Below are positions 43,718 through 51,260 of a DNA stretch of 64,000 nucleotides, in pieces. How positions within the stretch are numbered: position 1 is the first letter of the stretch; each line of letters starts with the position of its first letter. Source of the stretch: an uncultured bacterium (GTDB taxonomy: Bacteria > Planctomycetota > UBA1135 > GCA-002686595); assembly GCA_937905825.1 (NCBI GenBank), contig CALCXM010000192.1, positions 37,736 through 101,735 on the forward strand, read 5' to 3'. The notes under the pieces were generated by a model. It made no database searches, had not been told where the DNA came from, and worked only from the letters and a program-made list of their open reading frames with translations. The position numbers and the translations under genes are program-made.

Positions 43718-44779
43718 CTAACGCAACCTCGAGAAGACTTTGGGATCGAATGCCTCGCGGATGGCCTCACCGATGAAGACAACCATCATGAGGGTTCCGA
43801 AGAGCGCGGCCAGGGGGAAGGCGATCAAGTGCCACTTCGTGATGTTCTGCAGACCTTGGTTGACCATCTCGCCCCAACTCGGCGTGGGGGCGGGCAAGCC
43901 GAAGCCCAGGAAGTCGAGGGACACCAAGGAGGAGATCGCGGCCACCAAGGCGAAGGGAGCAAAGCTCACCACGGGAGTCAGGGAGTTGGGCAGGATGTGC
44001 CGAAACATGATTGTCCAATGGCTCTCCCCTTGGGCGATGGCCGCCGCCACGTAGTCCCGGGACTTCTCCCGGTAGAACTCCCCGCGCATGTACAGGCTGA
44101 TGCCCATCCAGCGGAAGATGGCCAGGATCAGGATCAAGACCCAGACGTTCGGGGTCACGATCGAACTGATGATGATCACGGTGTAGAGGAAGGGCAAGCC
44201 GCTCCAGATCTCCACGATGCGTTGTCCGTAGATGTCTACGCGACCTCCGAAGTAGCCGAGGATCTGACCGATGACCATGCCCAACAGGTAGGAGAGGGTC
44301 ACTACGCCGATGGCAAACGTGATCGAGATGCGGAAGCCGTAGACCAGTCGTGCCAAGACGTCCCGGCCGCGGTTGTCTGTTCCAAGCCAATGGTTCGACG
44401 TCGGGAAGTGTGGCGGGCGCCCCGGCAAGTCCGCTTCGTCCAAAAGAGACTCATTCGGATGGAAGGCGTAGGGCGGCATCAGCACCCAGTCGTCGCCGTC
44501 CGCCTCTTCGGTGCTGCGCGCTAAGGTGCGGTACTCAACCTCGCCGATGATCCGCTGCCCGAAGTCCCGGGCCTCATTGAACTGGCCAACCACAGGGAAG
44601 TAGTACTCGCCGCCGTACTTGACCACCAGGGCCTTGTTGTTGATGAACAGCGGGCAGAGCAGGCTCAGCATGTACAGGACGATCAGCGCCTGAAAGCTGT
44701 ACCAGCCGCGCTTGAGGGTCTTGAACTTCCGCCAGCGCCGCTGGAAAACAGAAAGCGATTTTTGGGGTGTCTGCGACAT
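43718..44779 (-). CDS. Peptide ABC transporter permease (OppC/YejE type)
   Basis: 353 residues with an AGGAG ribosome site before the ATG. The first transmembrane helix is followed by a ~110-residue periplasmic loop (NNKALVVKYGGEYYFPVVGQ, then HWLGTDNRGRDVLARLVYG), as in YejE. The inner-membrane transport motif is IAQGESHWTIMFRHILPNS, and the end carries SWGEMVNQG. It forms the heterodimeric pore with the upstream OppB-type permease. The YejABEF/microcin C-type branch is suggested by the long loop. Confidence 0.9.
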   Translation of the reverse strand: MSQTPQKSLSVFQRRWRKFKTLKRGWYSFQALIVLYMLSLLCPLFINNKALVVKYGGEYYFPVVGQFNEARDFGQRIIGEVEYRTLARSTEEADGDDWVLMPPYAFHPNESLLDEADLPGRPPHFPTSNHWLGTDNRGRDVLARLVYGFRISITFAIGVVTLSYLLGMVIGQILGYFGGRVDIYGQRIVEIWSGLPFLYTVIIISSIVTPNVWVLILILAIFRWMGISLYMRGEFYREKSRDYVAAAIAQGESHWTIMFRHILPNSLTPVVSFAPFALVAAISSLVSLDFLGFGLPAPTPSWGEMVNQGLQNITKWHLIAFPLAALFGTLMMVVFIGEAIREAFDPKVFSRLR

Positions 44780-44793
44780 TCTGGTCTCCTCGG

Positions 44794-46152
44794 TTAACTG
44801 AAGCGAATGCGCGGATCTGCGAGCACGTACAAGACGTCACTCAAGATATTGCCGACGAGCATAAGGAGCGTATTGATCACGAGCACGCCCATCACCACCG
44901 CGTAATCGCGACCGATGATGGAGGTGAAGCCCAAGAGGCCGAGGCCGTCGATGTTGAACACTTTCTCGACCAGGTAGCTACCGGCCATGACGAGTGAGAT
45001 GGCGTGACCCAACCCGGTACAGATCGGGATGAGCGAGTTGCGCAGGGCGTGCACGAAGATCACCCGCCGTTCGGGCAGGCCCTTCGCGAAGGCCGTGCGC
45101 ACGTAATCCTGCCCGAGGTTTTCCATCAGGGAGTTCTTCGTCAACACGGTCAAGGTCGCGAAGCTGCCGATGGAGTAGGCGATCACAGGCAAGGCCATGT
45201 GATGCAGGGTGTTCCCCACCTTGGCCCAGAAACCGAGCTCATCAAAGTTGTCCGCCTCGATGCCACCCAAGGGGAACCAATCGAAGAAGGAACCACCTCC
45301 AAAACCCACCAGCAACACGGCGCCAAGGGCCCAACCGGGAATTGAGTAACCGACGAACACCAGGGTGCTCGAAACGAAGTCGAAGTTCGAATTGTGCCGG
45401 ATGGCTTTCAGCACCCCGAGCGGGATGCAGACCAAGTAGGCCAACAGGAAGCCCGTCAACCCGAAGCGGATGCTGATCGGAAAGCGCTGCACAACCAGGT
45501 CGATGACCGGCACGTCGTACTTGTAGGAAGTCCCTAGGTCTCCGGCCAAGAGGCCAGCCCAGCGCTTCTGCCACAGCTGCGGAACGGAGATGGACTCCGT
45601 CACTCCGTCGGTGGGGGTGAAGTTCAAGAGTGGGGCGCCCGCCAGCAGGGTCCCTTCCCGTTCGATGGCGAGCTTGGACACGATACCGGCGGCGGGGGCC
45701 TTCAACTCTTCCGAGACCGCCGTTGGGTTCATGTGACCTTCGGGATCCGTGCCCAAGCTACGCAGTCGCGCCAGGGGCGTCCCCGCTTCGACCGCTTGAC
45801 CCTCCTCCACGTACCAGGTGAGCACTGTCACCTCGTTGACTTCGTCGCCGAACACTCCGCGCTCCCCGAGATTCAGCGGGCCCAGGAACTGCAGGTACTG
45901 CTTCCACAGGGGCCAATCGAAGTGGTAGTGCTTCTTGAGGATGTCGAGGGCCTGGGGCGGGATGTCGACGCTGCTCTGGGCGTCGCCGCCCACGGAACCA
46001 CCCTCGCTCCCTTGCCCGCCCGCTTGCATCTGCATGATCATTTGATCGATCGGGCCTCCGGGGACGAAGCGTGTAATCGCGAAGACCAGCATGGTGATGC
46101 CGAGGAAGGTCGGAATCAGCAGCAGCAGGCGCCGGGCAAAGTAAGCAGCCAT
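44794..46152 (-). CDS. Peptide ABC transporter permease (OppB/YejB type) with inserted lipoyl-like domain
   Basis: 452 residues from ATG 46152; usual members are about 310-365. The first helix (LLIPTFLGITMLVFAITRFVPGGP) and the last two thirds (five helices, YVRTAFAKGLPERRVIFVHALRNS) are standard. Between them, at ~105-180, lies VLTWYVEEGQAVEAGTPLARL, then ELKAPAAGIVSKLAIEREGTLLAG and PLLNF. This is the two-half pattern of a biotinyl/lipoyl or HlyD barrel-sandwich hybrid, without the lysine hairpin. It sits in the periplasmic loop. The insertion looks in-frame and undamaged, so the domain is real rather than an assembly join. Confidence 0.85.
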   Translation of the reverse strand: MAAYFARRLLLLIPTFLGITMLVFAITRFVPGGPIDQMIMQMQAGGQGSEGGSVGGDAQSSVDIPPQALDILKKHYHFDWPLWKQYLQFLGPLNLGERGVFGDEVNEVTVLTWYVEEGQAVEAGTPLARLRSLGTDPEGHMNPTAVSEELKAPAAGIVSKLAIEREGTLLAGAPLLNFTPTDGVTESISVPQLWQKRWAGLLAGDLGTSYKYDVPVIDLVVQRFPISIRFGLTGFLLAYLVCIPLGVLKAIRHNSNFDFVSSTLVFVGYSIPGWALGAVLLVGFGGGSFFDWFPLGGIEADNFDELGFWAKVGNTLHHMALPVIAYSIGSFATLTVLTKNSLMENLGQDYVRTAFAKGLPERRVIFVHALRNSLIPICTGLGHAISLVMAGSYLVEKVFNIDGLGLLGFTSIIGRDYAVVMGVLVINTLLMLVGNILSDVLYVLADPRIRFS

Positions 46153-46181
46153 AGGGACGTGGATTCTGGAGGGGAGTGGAA

Positions 46182-46210
46182 ACGCCAAGCCGCGAGGGGC
46201 GACTTGGCGT
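46182..46210 (-). terminator. Intercistronic hairpin between binding protein and permease genes
   Basis: ACGCCAAG (46182-46189) pairs with CTTGGCGT (46203-46210) around a 13-base loop. It lies in the 75-base gap between the binding protein stop and the first permease. Such hairpins often lower the downstream message relative to the binding protein. No T-run is present, so it is probably a partial attenuator or 3' stabiliser. Confidence 0.45.
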
Positions 46211-46227
46211 CAGGGACCGGTTGGAGC

Positions 46228-48282
46228 CTACTGTGAGTTCTTCGCGTTCCAGCGTGGCCAGAAGCGGTGCAGGATTGGCTTGGTCTCCAGGACCATCGAG
46301 GTGTCCAGCTTGGCTTTCTCCAAGGCGGCTTCCATCTCAGGATCGATCCACCAGCAGTACATGATGTCGTTGTAGTCGTTCACGCGCCAAACACCCCAGT
46401 CGGGCTGAGCGAATTTGTTCCAGTACATGACCCGCTGAGTGCCGCTGTACCAGTCGAGCACGTAGGGGTATTCGTTGTAGACGATGCCGTCGATCTCGCG
46501 GATGATGTCGATGCGCTTCTTGACGTCGTACTCGGTGTCGTAGGCGTCGAGCAGTTTGTCGACACGCTCGTCGGAGAAGGCTGTGATGTTGTTGTTGTCG
46601 GGCACCTTGGCGAGCTTGCCGGACCAAGTTGTTTCGGGATTGGGGAAGACGAGCCCGCCCCAGGCCATGCTGCTGAGGTCGTATTCCCGCTGGCGCACGT
46701 TCTGCCAAGCGGTCGCCGGGTCGAGCAGCTTCAAGTCGATCTTGATGCCCGCCTTACGACAGTCTTCCTGGTAGATCGTCAAGTTGGGCTCCGCAGTGCT
46801 CGAACGATAGGCGAGTTCGAATTCGAGGCGCTTGCCATTCTTCATGCGGTAGCCCTCGGAATCGGTCTCCGTGTAGCCCATTTCTTCCAGCAAATCGACC
46901 GCCGCAAAGGGATCGTAGGGCAGGGTCTTGTTCTTCGGGTTCTGGTACGTGCCGCCTTGGAACACGCTGTTGAGCATGCCGTACTCGTTGAAAAAGAGCT
47001 TGTCGATCAAGGTCTTGCGGTCACGCAAGTGACCTAGGGCCTTGCGCATGCGAATGTCATCCAAGGGCTTGCGCGTGGTGTTGATGGCAAGGCCCGCCGT
47101 TCCGATTGGAGCGTCGTTGAAGTACTTGCGCTTCTGGATCAGGCCGCGCTTGACCGCGTCGATCTTGGAACCGACCACCTCTTCCACCCACCACTGGGAC
47201 TTGTTGACCCAGAAGTAATCGATCTCGCCCTTCTTGGCCTTCTCGAAGGCGAGGTTGCGGTCTTGGACGATGATGAAGTGGTACTCGTCGAAGTTCCACA
47301 GGCCCTGCCAGGCGGGGTTGTCCTTGCCCCACCAATCCTTCCGGCGCCGAAGCGTCAGGGACTTGTTCATCTGCACGTCTTCGTCGTACAGGTGGTAGGG
47401 GCCAGAGGTGGCGTGGTACTTGTTTTGGTAGGTCGAGAGGAACTCGTCCCCGGGGATCGAAACCTGGTGGGCCGGGAAGATCGGGCCCGTCGCGAAGTAC
47501 ATGAAGTTGCGCCAGCTCTCCTGATTGACCGTGACTTGCACGATGTACTTGGAGAGCGCGACGGGCGTGTTCATCTTGCCCCAAACCAAGGGTGCAGAGG
47601 GGAACAGCATGCGCTCGTCCATCTGCAGTTTGTGGCTCGCAACCACATCATGGGCCGTCACTTCCTTCCCGTCACTCCAACGTGCTTCGGGGTTCATGCG
47701 GAAGGTGTACGTGGACTTGTCCTCAGAGATCTTCCAGTGCGTGGCGAGCAGGGGAATGAACTCCAGGGTTTGGGGGTGCGAGAAGAGCAAGCCCTCCTGG
47801 CAGACGTCCCGGGCCCGGTAGTTGAAGGCCAGGTTGTAGTCCTTGCCCGCGAGTCGCAAGGTGGTGGGCCAGGACGGCAAGTCCATGGTGATGCGTCCGC
47901 CCTTGACGGCCTTCGGCGAGCCCAGCGCCGGGAAGGTGAAGTTCGAGTCCCAACCTTCACCGCTGAATCCGGGGCCGCCGTCTTCCGCGCTAACGCTCTT
48001 GTCTCCGGCCTGGGGGTCCCACTTGTACGTGACCATCGGGATGTCGAGGTTGTAGCTCTCCTGCTCGACCTCCTTCATCTCCCGTCCATCATCGACCCCT
48101 CCGCTCGGGGCCTCCACGGCTTCCTGAGACACCGGATCCATGGTCGACGCGCTGGCCTTCGCCGTCTTCTCGCCCGTCCCGGCCTCCGTGGTTCCGGATT
48201 CACCTCCCCCGCATCCTCCCAGGGCGACTAGCCCGGCCAACAAAAAGGCAAAGTGAGGGATTGGTGAAAAGCGTTGCTTCAT
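46228..48282 (-). CDS. Peptide ABC transporter substrate-binding lipoprotein
   Basis: 684 residues from ATG 48282 with a lipobox (LVALGGC, C24). The SBP_bac_5 (OppA/DppA) fold is recognisable from KSTYTFRMNPEARWSDGKEVTAHDV, FAKPDWGV-type motifs and YNEYPYVLDWYSGTQRV near the end. It is larger than OppA (~540) because of an acidic ~130-residue N-terminal region. It should deliver peptides to the downstream permeases. It is the first gene of the operon that runs to 40051. Its 5' flank contains the 48399 hairpin and the 48426 tandem repeat. Confidence 0.92.
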   Translation of the reverse strand: MKQRFSPIPHFAFLLAGLVALGGCGGGESGTTEAGTGEKTAKASASTMDPVSQEAVEAPSGGVDDGREMKEVEQESYNLDIPMVTYKWDPQAGDKSVSAEDGGPGFSGEGWDSNFTFPALGSPKAVKGGRITMDLPSWPTTLRLAGKDYNLAFNYRARDVCQEGLLFSHPQTLEFIPLLATHWKISEDKSTYTFRMNPEARWSDGKEVTAHDVVASHKLQMDERMLFPSAPLVWGKMNTPVALSKYIVQVTVNQESWRNFMYFATGPIFPAHQVSIPGDEFLSTYQNKYHATSGPYHLYDEDVQMNKSLTLRRRKDWWGKDNPAWQGLWNFDEYHFIIVQDRNLAFEKAKKGEIDYFWVNKSQWWVEEVVGSKIDAVKRGLIQKRKYFNDAPIGTAGLAINTTRKPLDDIRMRKALGHLRDRKTLIDKLFFNEYGMLNSVFQGGTYQNPKNKTLPYDPFAAVDLLEEMGYTETDSEGYRMKNGKRLEFELAYRSSTAEPNLTIYQEDCRKAGIKIDLKLLDPATAWQNVRQREYDLSSMAWGGLVFPNPETTWSGKLAKVPDNNNITAFSDERVDKLLDAYDTEYDVKKRIDIIREIDGIVYNEYPYVLDWYSGTQRVMYWNKFAQPDWGVWRVNDYNDIMYCWWIDPEMEAALEKAKLDTSMVLETKPILHRFWPRWNAKNSQ

Positions 48283-48398
48283 AGGAGCGGTGGGGTGGTT
48301 TTGGGGGACGGGTTCGAGGCGCAAGATTCTAGCGGCTGGGTCCCGTAAGCGCATGTTCAATGGTCCCTACACACCCCGATTCTTCCCGCGAGCGGCCC

Positions 48399-48423
48399 TG
48401 TGGGGGCGGGGAGCGCCCCCACA
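48399..48423. promoter_or_regulatory. 10-bp perfect hairpin upstream of the peptide transporter operon
   Basis: TGTGGGGGCG (48399-48408) and CGCCCCCACA (48414-48423) are exact reverse complements around GGGAG. On the plus strand it is followed by ATTTACG. It lies 117 bases upstream of the operon start in the minus direction and could be an operator or a terminator facing the tRNA side. The function cannot be told. Confidence 0.35.
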
Positions 48424-48425
48424 AT

Positions 48426-48469
48426 TTACGAGGTGGACCTGACGGGGTTACGAGGTGGACCCGACGGGG
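48426..48469. repeat. Two tandem 22-bp repeats
   Basis: TTACGAGGTGGACCTGACGGGG (48426-48447) is followed immediately by the same 22 bases with one change, T to C (48448-48469). It is the only clear tandem repeat in the window and lies between the transporter operon and the tRNA gene. It might be a pair of regulator sites. The rest of 48470-48663 shows nothing I can name. Confidence 0.6.
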
Positions 48470-48663
48470 GAGTTGGAAGCCGAAGCGCAGAACGCAGCCG
48501 GTTGTCTTCGATAAACGCCGCTCGCTTGCAGCGGATTCCAACCCGCCCGCTTTCTCGCCCAAGATTCTCGTCCGCGCCCCCCGCGATTCCCGGCCCCCAA
48601 ACCCCAGCCTTCCCTTGGGACCCTTGCGAATCCACCCACCCTCCCGCTAGAGTCCAGCGCGGC

Positions 48664-48740
48664 GGGCCCTTAGCTCAGTTGGTTAGAGCAGGTGACTCAT
48701 AATCGCTTGGTCGTTGGTTCAAGTCCAACAGGGCCTACCA
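48664..48740 (+). tRNA. tRNA-Ile (CAU anticodon, lysidine type)
   Basis: A full cloverleaf is visible: acceptor GGGCCCT/AGGGCCT, D arm GCTC...GAGC, anticodon stem GGTGA/TCGCT, T arm GTTGG/CCAAC, and an encoded CCA. The anticodon CAT is at 48698-48700. The anticodon arm through variable loop (ACTCATAATCGCTTGGTCG) is that of tRNA-Ile2 rather than elongator tRNA-Met, and the three G-C pairs of an initiator are absent. Lysidine modification by TilS would make it read AUA. An accessory patch begins immediately downstream. Confidence 0.85.
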
Positions 48741-48798
48741 TCCATAGCTTCGGCGAACTTGCGGGTTGTGAGCTTGTTATTCGCCGCGGACCGCGCGC

Positions 48799-48851
48799 GC
48801 CGAGCCCGCGCAATCTCCACCACATTCAGGAGCAAGATGCGCGGGCTCGGC
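48799..48851. repeat. 14-bp perfect inverted repeat, partly repeated at 49343
   Basis: GCCGAGCCCGCGCA (48799-48812) and TGCGCGGGCTCGGC (48838-48851) are perfect reverse complements around a 25-base loop that contains CTCCACCACATTCAGGA. A decayed copy lies at 49343-49397, with GAGCCCGCGCAATTTCCACCAC and a matching CGGGCTC. It is probably a small mobile or structural repeat of this tRNA-linked patch. Confidence 0.6.
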
Positions 48852-48930
48852 AGCACGCTATCGCTCACTGCAAGTTGCGGAGCCTCTCAACCTCCCCGCC
48901 CTGAAGAACAATCCGTAGAATGCGGGGGCA

Positions 48931-48996
48931 GCCCAACTAGCCAATGCACGCGGATGGCGGCTTCGTCGCCCTTGGGGATCCGCTTAGGCGTTCGAC
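48931..48996 (+). other. attC-like integron recombination site (weak)
   Basis: GCCCAAC (48931-48937) fits the RYYYAAC inverse core. After a spacer GCGGAT (48950-48955) pairs with ATCCGC (48978-48983) and encloses a GGCG/CGCC hairpin, and the element ends TTAGGCGTTCGAC, close to the GCGTTRRRY core. The overall shape resembles the attC of aadA-type cassettes. The R' box GTTCGAC does not pair well with GCCCAAC, which weakens the call. It lies just upstream of the DUF6429 gene. Confidence 0.3.
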
Positions 48997-49024
48997 AACC
49001 AGCCAGAAGAGCGGAGACTGTGCC

Positions 49025-49303
49025 ATGAATTACGACCGAGTCAAAGTCGAGGAGACCGTGATGGCGCTCTTGTTTCTGACGATGTTCAGAGATGGTCCGG
49101 TCACTAGGGCCTGGAAAGGACAGGACTGGGAAACCATGAACGGACTTTTCGAACGGGGCTGGATCTTGGACCCGAAGAGCAAGGCCAAGTCAGTTGTTCT
49201 TACCGAGGAAGGAGCACGGAGGGCCGAAGAGCTCTTCCAGAGAGTCTTCGGTCTGGCTCCCCAAGCGCGCGAAGCAACGGACGCCGCTCCGCCCTGCCCG
49301 TGA
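49025..49303 (+). CDS. DUF6429 family protein
   Basis: 92 residues from ATG 49025. MNYDRVKVEETVMALLFLTMF, then AWKGQDWETMNGLFERGWI and DPKSKAKSVVLTEEGARRAEELF match DUF6429, a short winged-helix-like family of unknown function. The earlier in-frame ATG at 48944 adds unrelated sequence that overlaps the attC-like site. Such small DUF genes often sit in integrons or genomic islands, which fits its place downstream of a tRNA gene. Confidence 0.75.
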   Translation: MNYDRVKVEETVMALLFLTMFRDGPVTRAWKGQDWETMNGLFERGWILDPKSKAKSVVLTEEGARRAEELFQRVFGLAPQAREATDAAPPCP

Positions 49304-49378
49304 TGGGCACGAGCGTTACTCAGACACGTCAGCGCAGGAACAGAGCCCGCGCAATTTCCACCACTCTTTAGGAATCTG

Positions 49379-49552
49379 GTGGAGGCTGGCCGGGCTCGGT
49401 ACGCTCTCGAAGAAGCCCATATCGCCCTGCTTCTGCTCGAAAGGGGCGCCGACCCGAACAACAGGGACCTCGACGGAGAGAGTCCTCTAGATTGCGCGCA
49501 ATCGAACTACATGCGTGAGAAACTGTTGGCTGTAGGAGCCACGAGCGGATGA
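49379..49552 (+). pseudogene. Ankyrin-repeat remnant
   Basis: A frame ending at TGA 49550-49552 encodes AHIALLLLERGADPNNRDLDGESPLDCAQ and a short tail, which is one and a half ankyrin repeats. There is no ATG; GTG at 49379 would give 57 residues. The 5' part of the gene appears to have been replaced by the decayed repeat at 49343. I read it as the 3' end of a lost ankyrin gene. Confidence 0.6.
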
Positions 49553-49631
49553 CGGGTGCGTGCGCTACCGCCGGTTACGGATCGCGCGTAGGACCGACCT
49601 TGACAATACGGAGTCGGACACCCCGCAATGC

Positions 49632-51110
49632 TCACGTACCGCAGAAGGTTTGGTAGGGGCCGAAGTCGCTGGGGGCGGGGGTGGCGTATTCTTCTTGGCC
49701 TGGGATTGGGGTGTAGGGGGCGCTCAGGAGCTGATGGAGTGTTTTGAATGGCGCGTAGTCTGCGCGGGTGGCTGCGTCCAAGGCTTCTTCCACTTTGTGA
49801 TTGCGCGGGATGTAGACCGGGTTGATTCGATCCATTGCGGCGGCCGTTTCCAGGGGGTCGGTTTGCTGGGCTTTATGGCGGGACATCCATTGCTCGATCC
49901 AGGCACGCAGGGCGCTCGTTTCGCAACTGAGTTCGTTCACCTGGCTTTCATCACCGCGCAGGGCGGCTGCAAGTCGACGGAAGAAGCTCGTGTAGTCAAC
50001 GTCGCCAGCGTCCAGGGCGGCGTGTAGCTCGGCGATGAACGTTCGGTCGTTCGCTTCCGAGGTCTTGAGTCCAAGCTTCGCCCGCACCTCTGCCATCCAG
50101 CGGATCTCGTAGAGTCCGCCAAATTCCTCGACGGCACCAGTTGCTTTCGGAATGGCGCGGCCGGGATCCTCCGGGTCCATCAGGACGAGCAGGGTTTCCG
50201 CGAACCGCGAAAGGTTCCATTGGGCAATCGGGGGTTGGTTGTCGTAGGCGTACCTTCCACCACGATCGATCGAACTGAAGAGCGCTTTGGAGTCGAACTC
50301 GTCCATGAAAGCGCACGGCCCGTAGTCGATGGTCTCGCCTGAGATCGTCGTGTTGTCGGTGTTCATGACGCCGTGCACAAAGCCGATGCTCATCCACTTG
50401 GCGACGAGGGTCGCTTGCCGATCGACGACACGGCGCAAGAGCGCCAAGTAGGGGTCTGCGACATCCGCGATCTCGGGGAGGTGGCGCTGGATCGTGTAGT
50501 CCGCCAAGCGCTTCAGCTTTTCATTCTCGCCACGGGCTGCAAAGATCTGGAACGTTCCTACGCGGATGTGACTCGAGGCGACACGGGTTAGAACCGCGCC
50601 GGGCAACGAGTCTTCGCGATAGACTGTCTCGCCAGTCAGCACGGCGGCCAAGGCCCGGGTCGTGGGGATGCCGACGGTGTGCATGAACTCACCGACCAGG
50701 TATTCACGCAAGATCGGTCCAATCGCCGCCCGGCCGTCACCACCGCGGGAATAGGGCGTTGGCCCCGAGCCCTTCAGCTGGATGTCGCGCCGCTTTCCAT
50801 GGACGTCGATCAACTCACCCAACAACAAAGCTCGTCCGTCACCCAGTTGGGGATTGAAGCTCCCGAACTGATGGCCCGCGTAGGCCTGGGCGAGGGGGTT
50901 CGCTCCGGGTGTGGAGTCGCTGCCTGCGAGCATGGCCGCGCCGGCTGGAGTGTCGAGTGCGCTCGCATCGACACCGAGCTCCTGGGCCAGCTTGTGGTTG
51001 AGGATGACGATGGCCGGCTTGCGGGCGGGGCCTCCTTGCCAGGACGTGTAAAGGCCCTCTAGCTCCGCGGCATAGGTATTGTCGAACTCGAAGACTCGTG
51101 GTGATGAAAT
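49632..51110 (-). CDS. selO: Protein adenylyltransferase SelO (YdiU)
   Basis: 492 residues if it starts at the ATT at 51110, close to the ~480-490 usual for the family. FEFDNTYAAELEGLY opens the fold, AGHQFGSFNPQLGDGRALLLGE and LKGSGPTPYSRGGDGRA are the SelO signatures, and ASSHIRVGTFQIFAARGE follows. SelO is a pseudokinase-fold enzyme that transfers AMP to Ser/Thr/Tyr of proteins in redox response. The ATT has an AGAGGAG ribosome site at 51119-51125, eight bases upstream. No ATG lies between the family start and the repeat at 51261, so the longer frame up to 51356 is unlikely. The C-terminal selenocysteine of some relatives is not present. Confidence 0.88.
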   Translation of the reverse strand: MSSPRVFEFDNTYAAELEGLYTSWQGGPARKPAIVILNHKLAQELGVDASALDTPAGAAMLAGSDSTPGANPLAQAYAGHQFGSFNPQLGDGRALLLGELIDVHGKRRDIQLKGSGPTPYSRGGDGRAAIGPILREYLVGEFMHTVGIPTTRALAAVLTGETVYREDSLPGAVLTRVASSHIRVGTFQIFAARGENEKLKRLADYTIQRHLPEIADVADPYLALLRRVVDRQATLVAKWMSIGFVHGVMNTDNTTISGETIDYGPCAFMDEFDSKALFSSIDRGGRYAYDNQPPIAQWNLSRFAETLLVLMDPEDPGRAIPKATGAVEEFGGLYEIRWMAEVRAKLGLKTSEANDRTFIAELHAALDAGDVDYTSFFRRLAAALRGDESQVNELSCETSALRAWIEQWMSRHKAQQTDPLETAAAMDRINPVYIPRNHKVEEALDAATRADYAPFKTLHQLLSAPYTPIPGQEEYATPAPSDFGPYQTFCGT

Positions 51111-51126
51111 GGGATGGACTCCTCTC
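51108..51126 (-). promoter_or_regulatory. Ribosome binding site supporting an ATT start for selO
   Basis: On the minus strand GAGAGGAG is followed by TCCATCCC and then ATT. The site is strong and correctly spaced, and the codon after it begins the conserved SelO N terminus. ATG, GTG and TTG are absent from the matching position. The call rests on spacing and family length. Confidence 0.5.
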
Positions 51127-51260
51127 GGTTGCGGGGGCGATGTGCAGTCCGCGCGCGGTAGATCGATGGTCGTTGGGGGGAGGGCTCGGGCCCGAGGCAC
51201 ACACAGCGCGGGATGTTCGCGGAGTGAAGGGCCGGACGGGGGGCATTGTACAGGACGGGG

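Noticed and set aside
42716..44524. A 602-codon plus-strand frame over the ABC transporter genes
   Set aside because: Antisense to ATPase and permease genes with intact Walker and transport motifs; His/Asp-rich composition typical of a shadow frame.
48361..48423. CRISPR-like or terminator array
   Set aside because: Only one hairpin and one pair of 22-base copies are present; no spacer pattern and no cas genes in the window.
48664..48740. Elongator or initiator tRNA-Met
   Set aside because: The anticodon arm and variable loop are those of tRNA-Ile2, and the initiator G-C pairs are missing.
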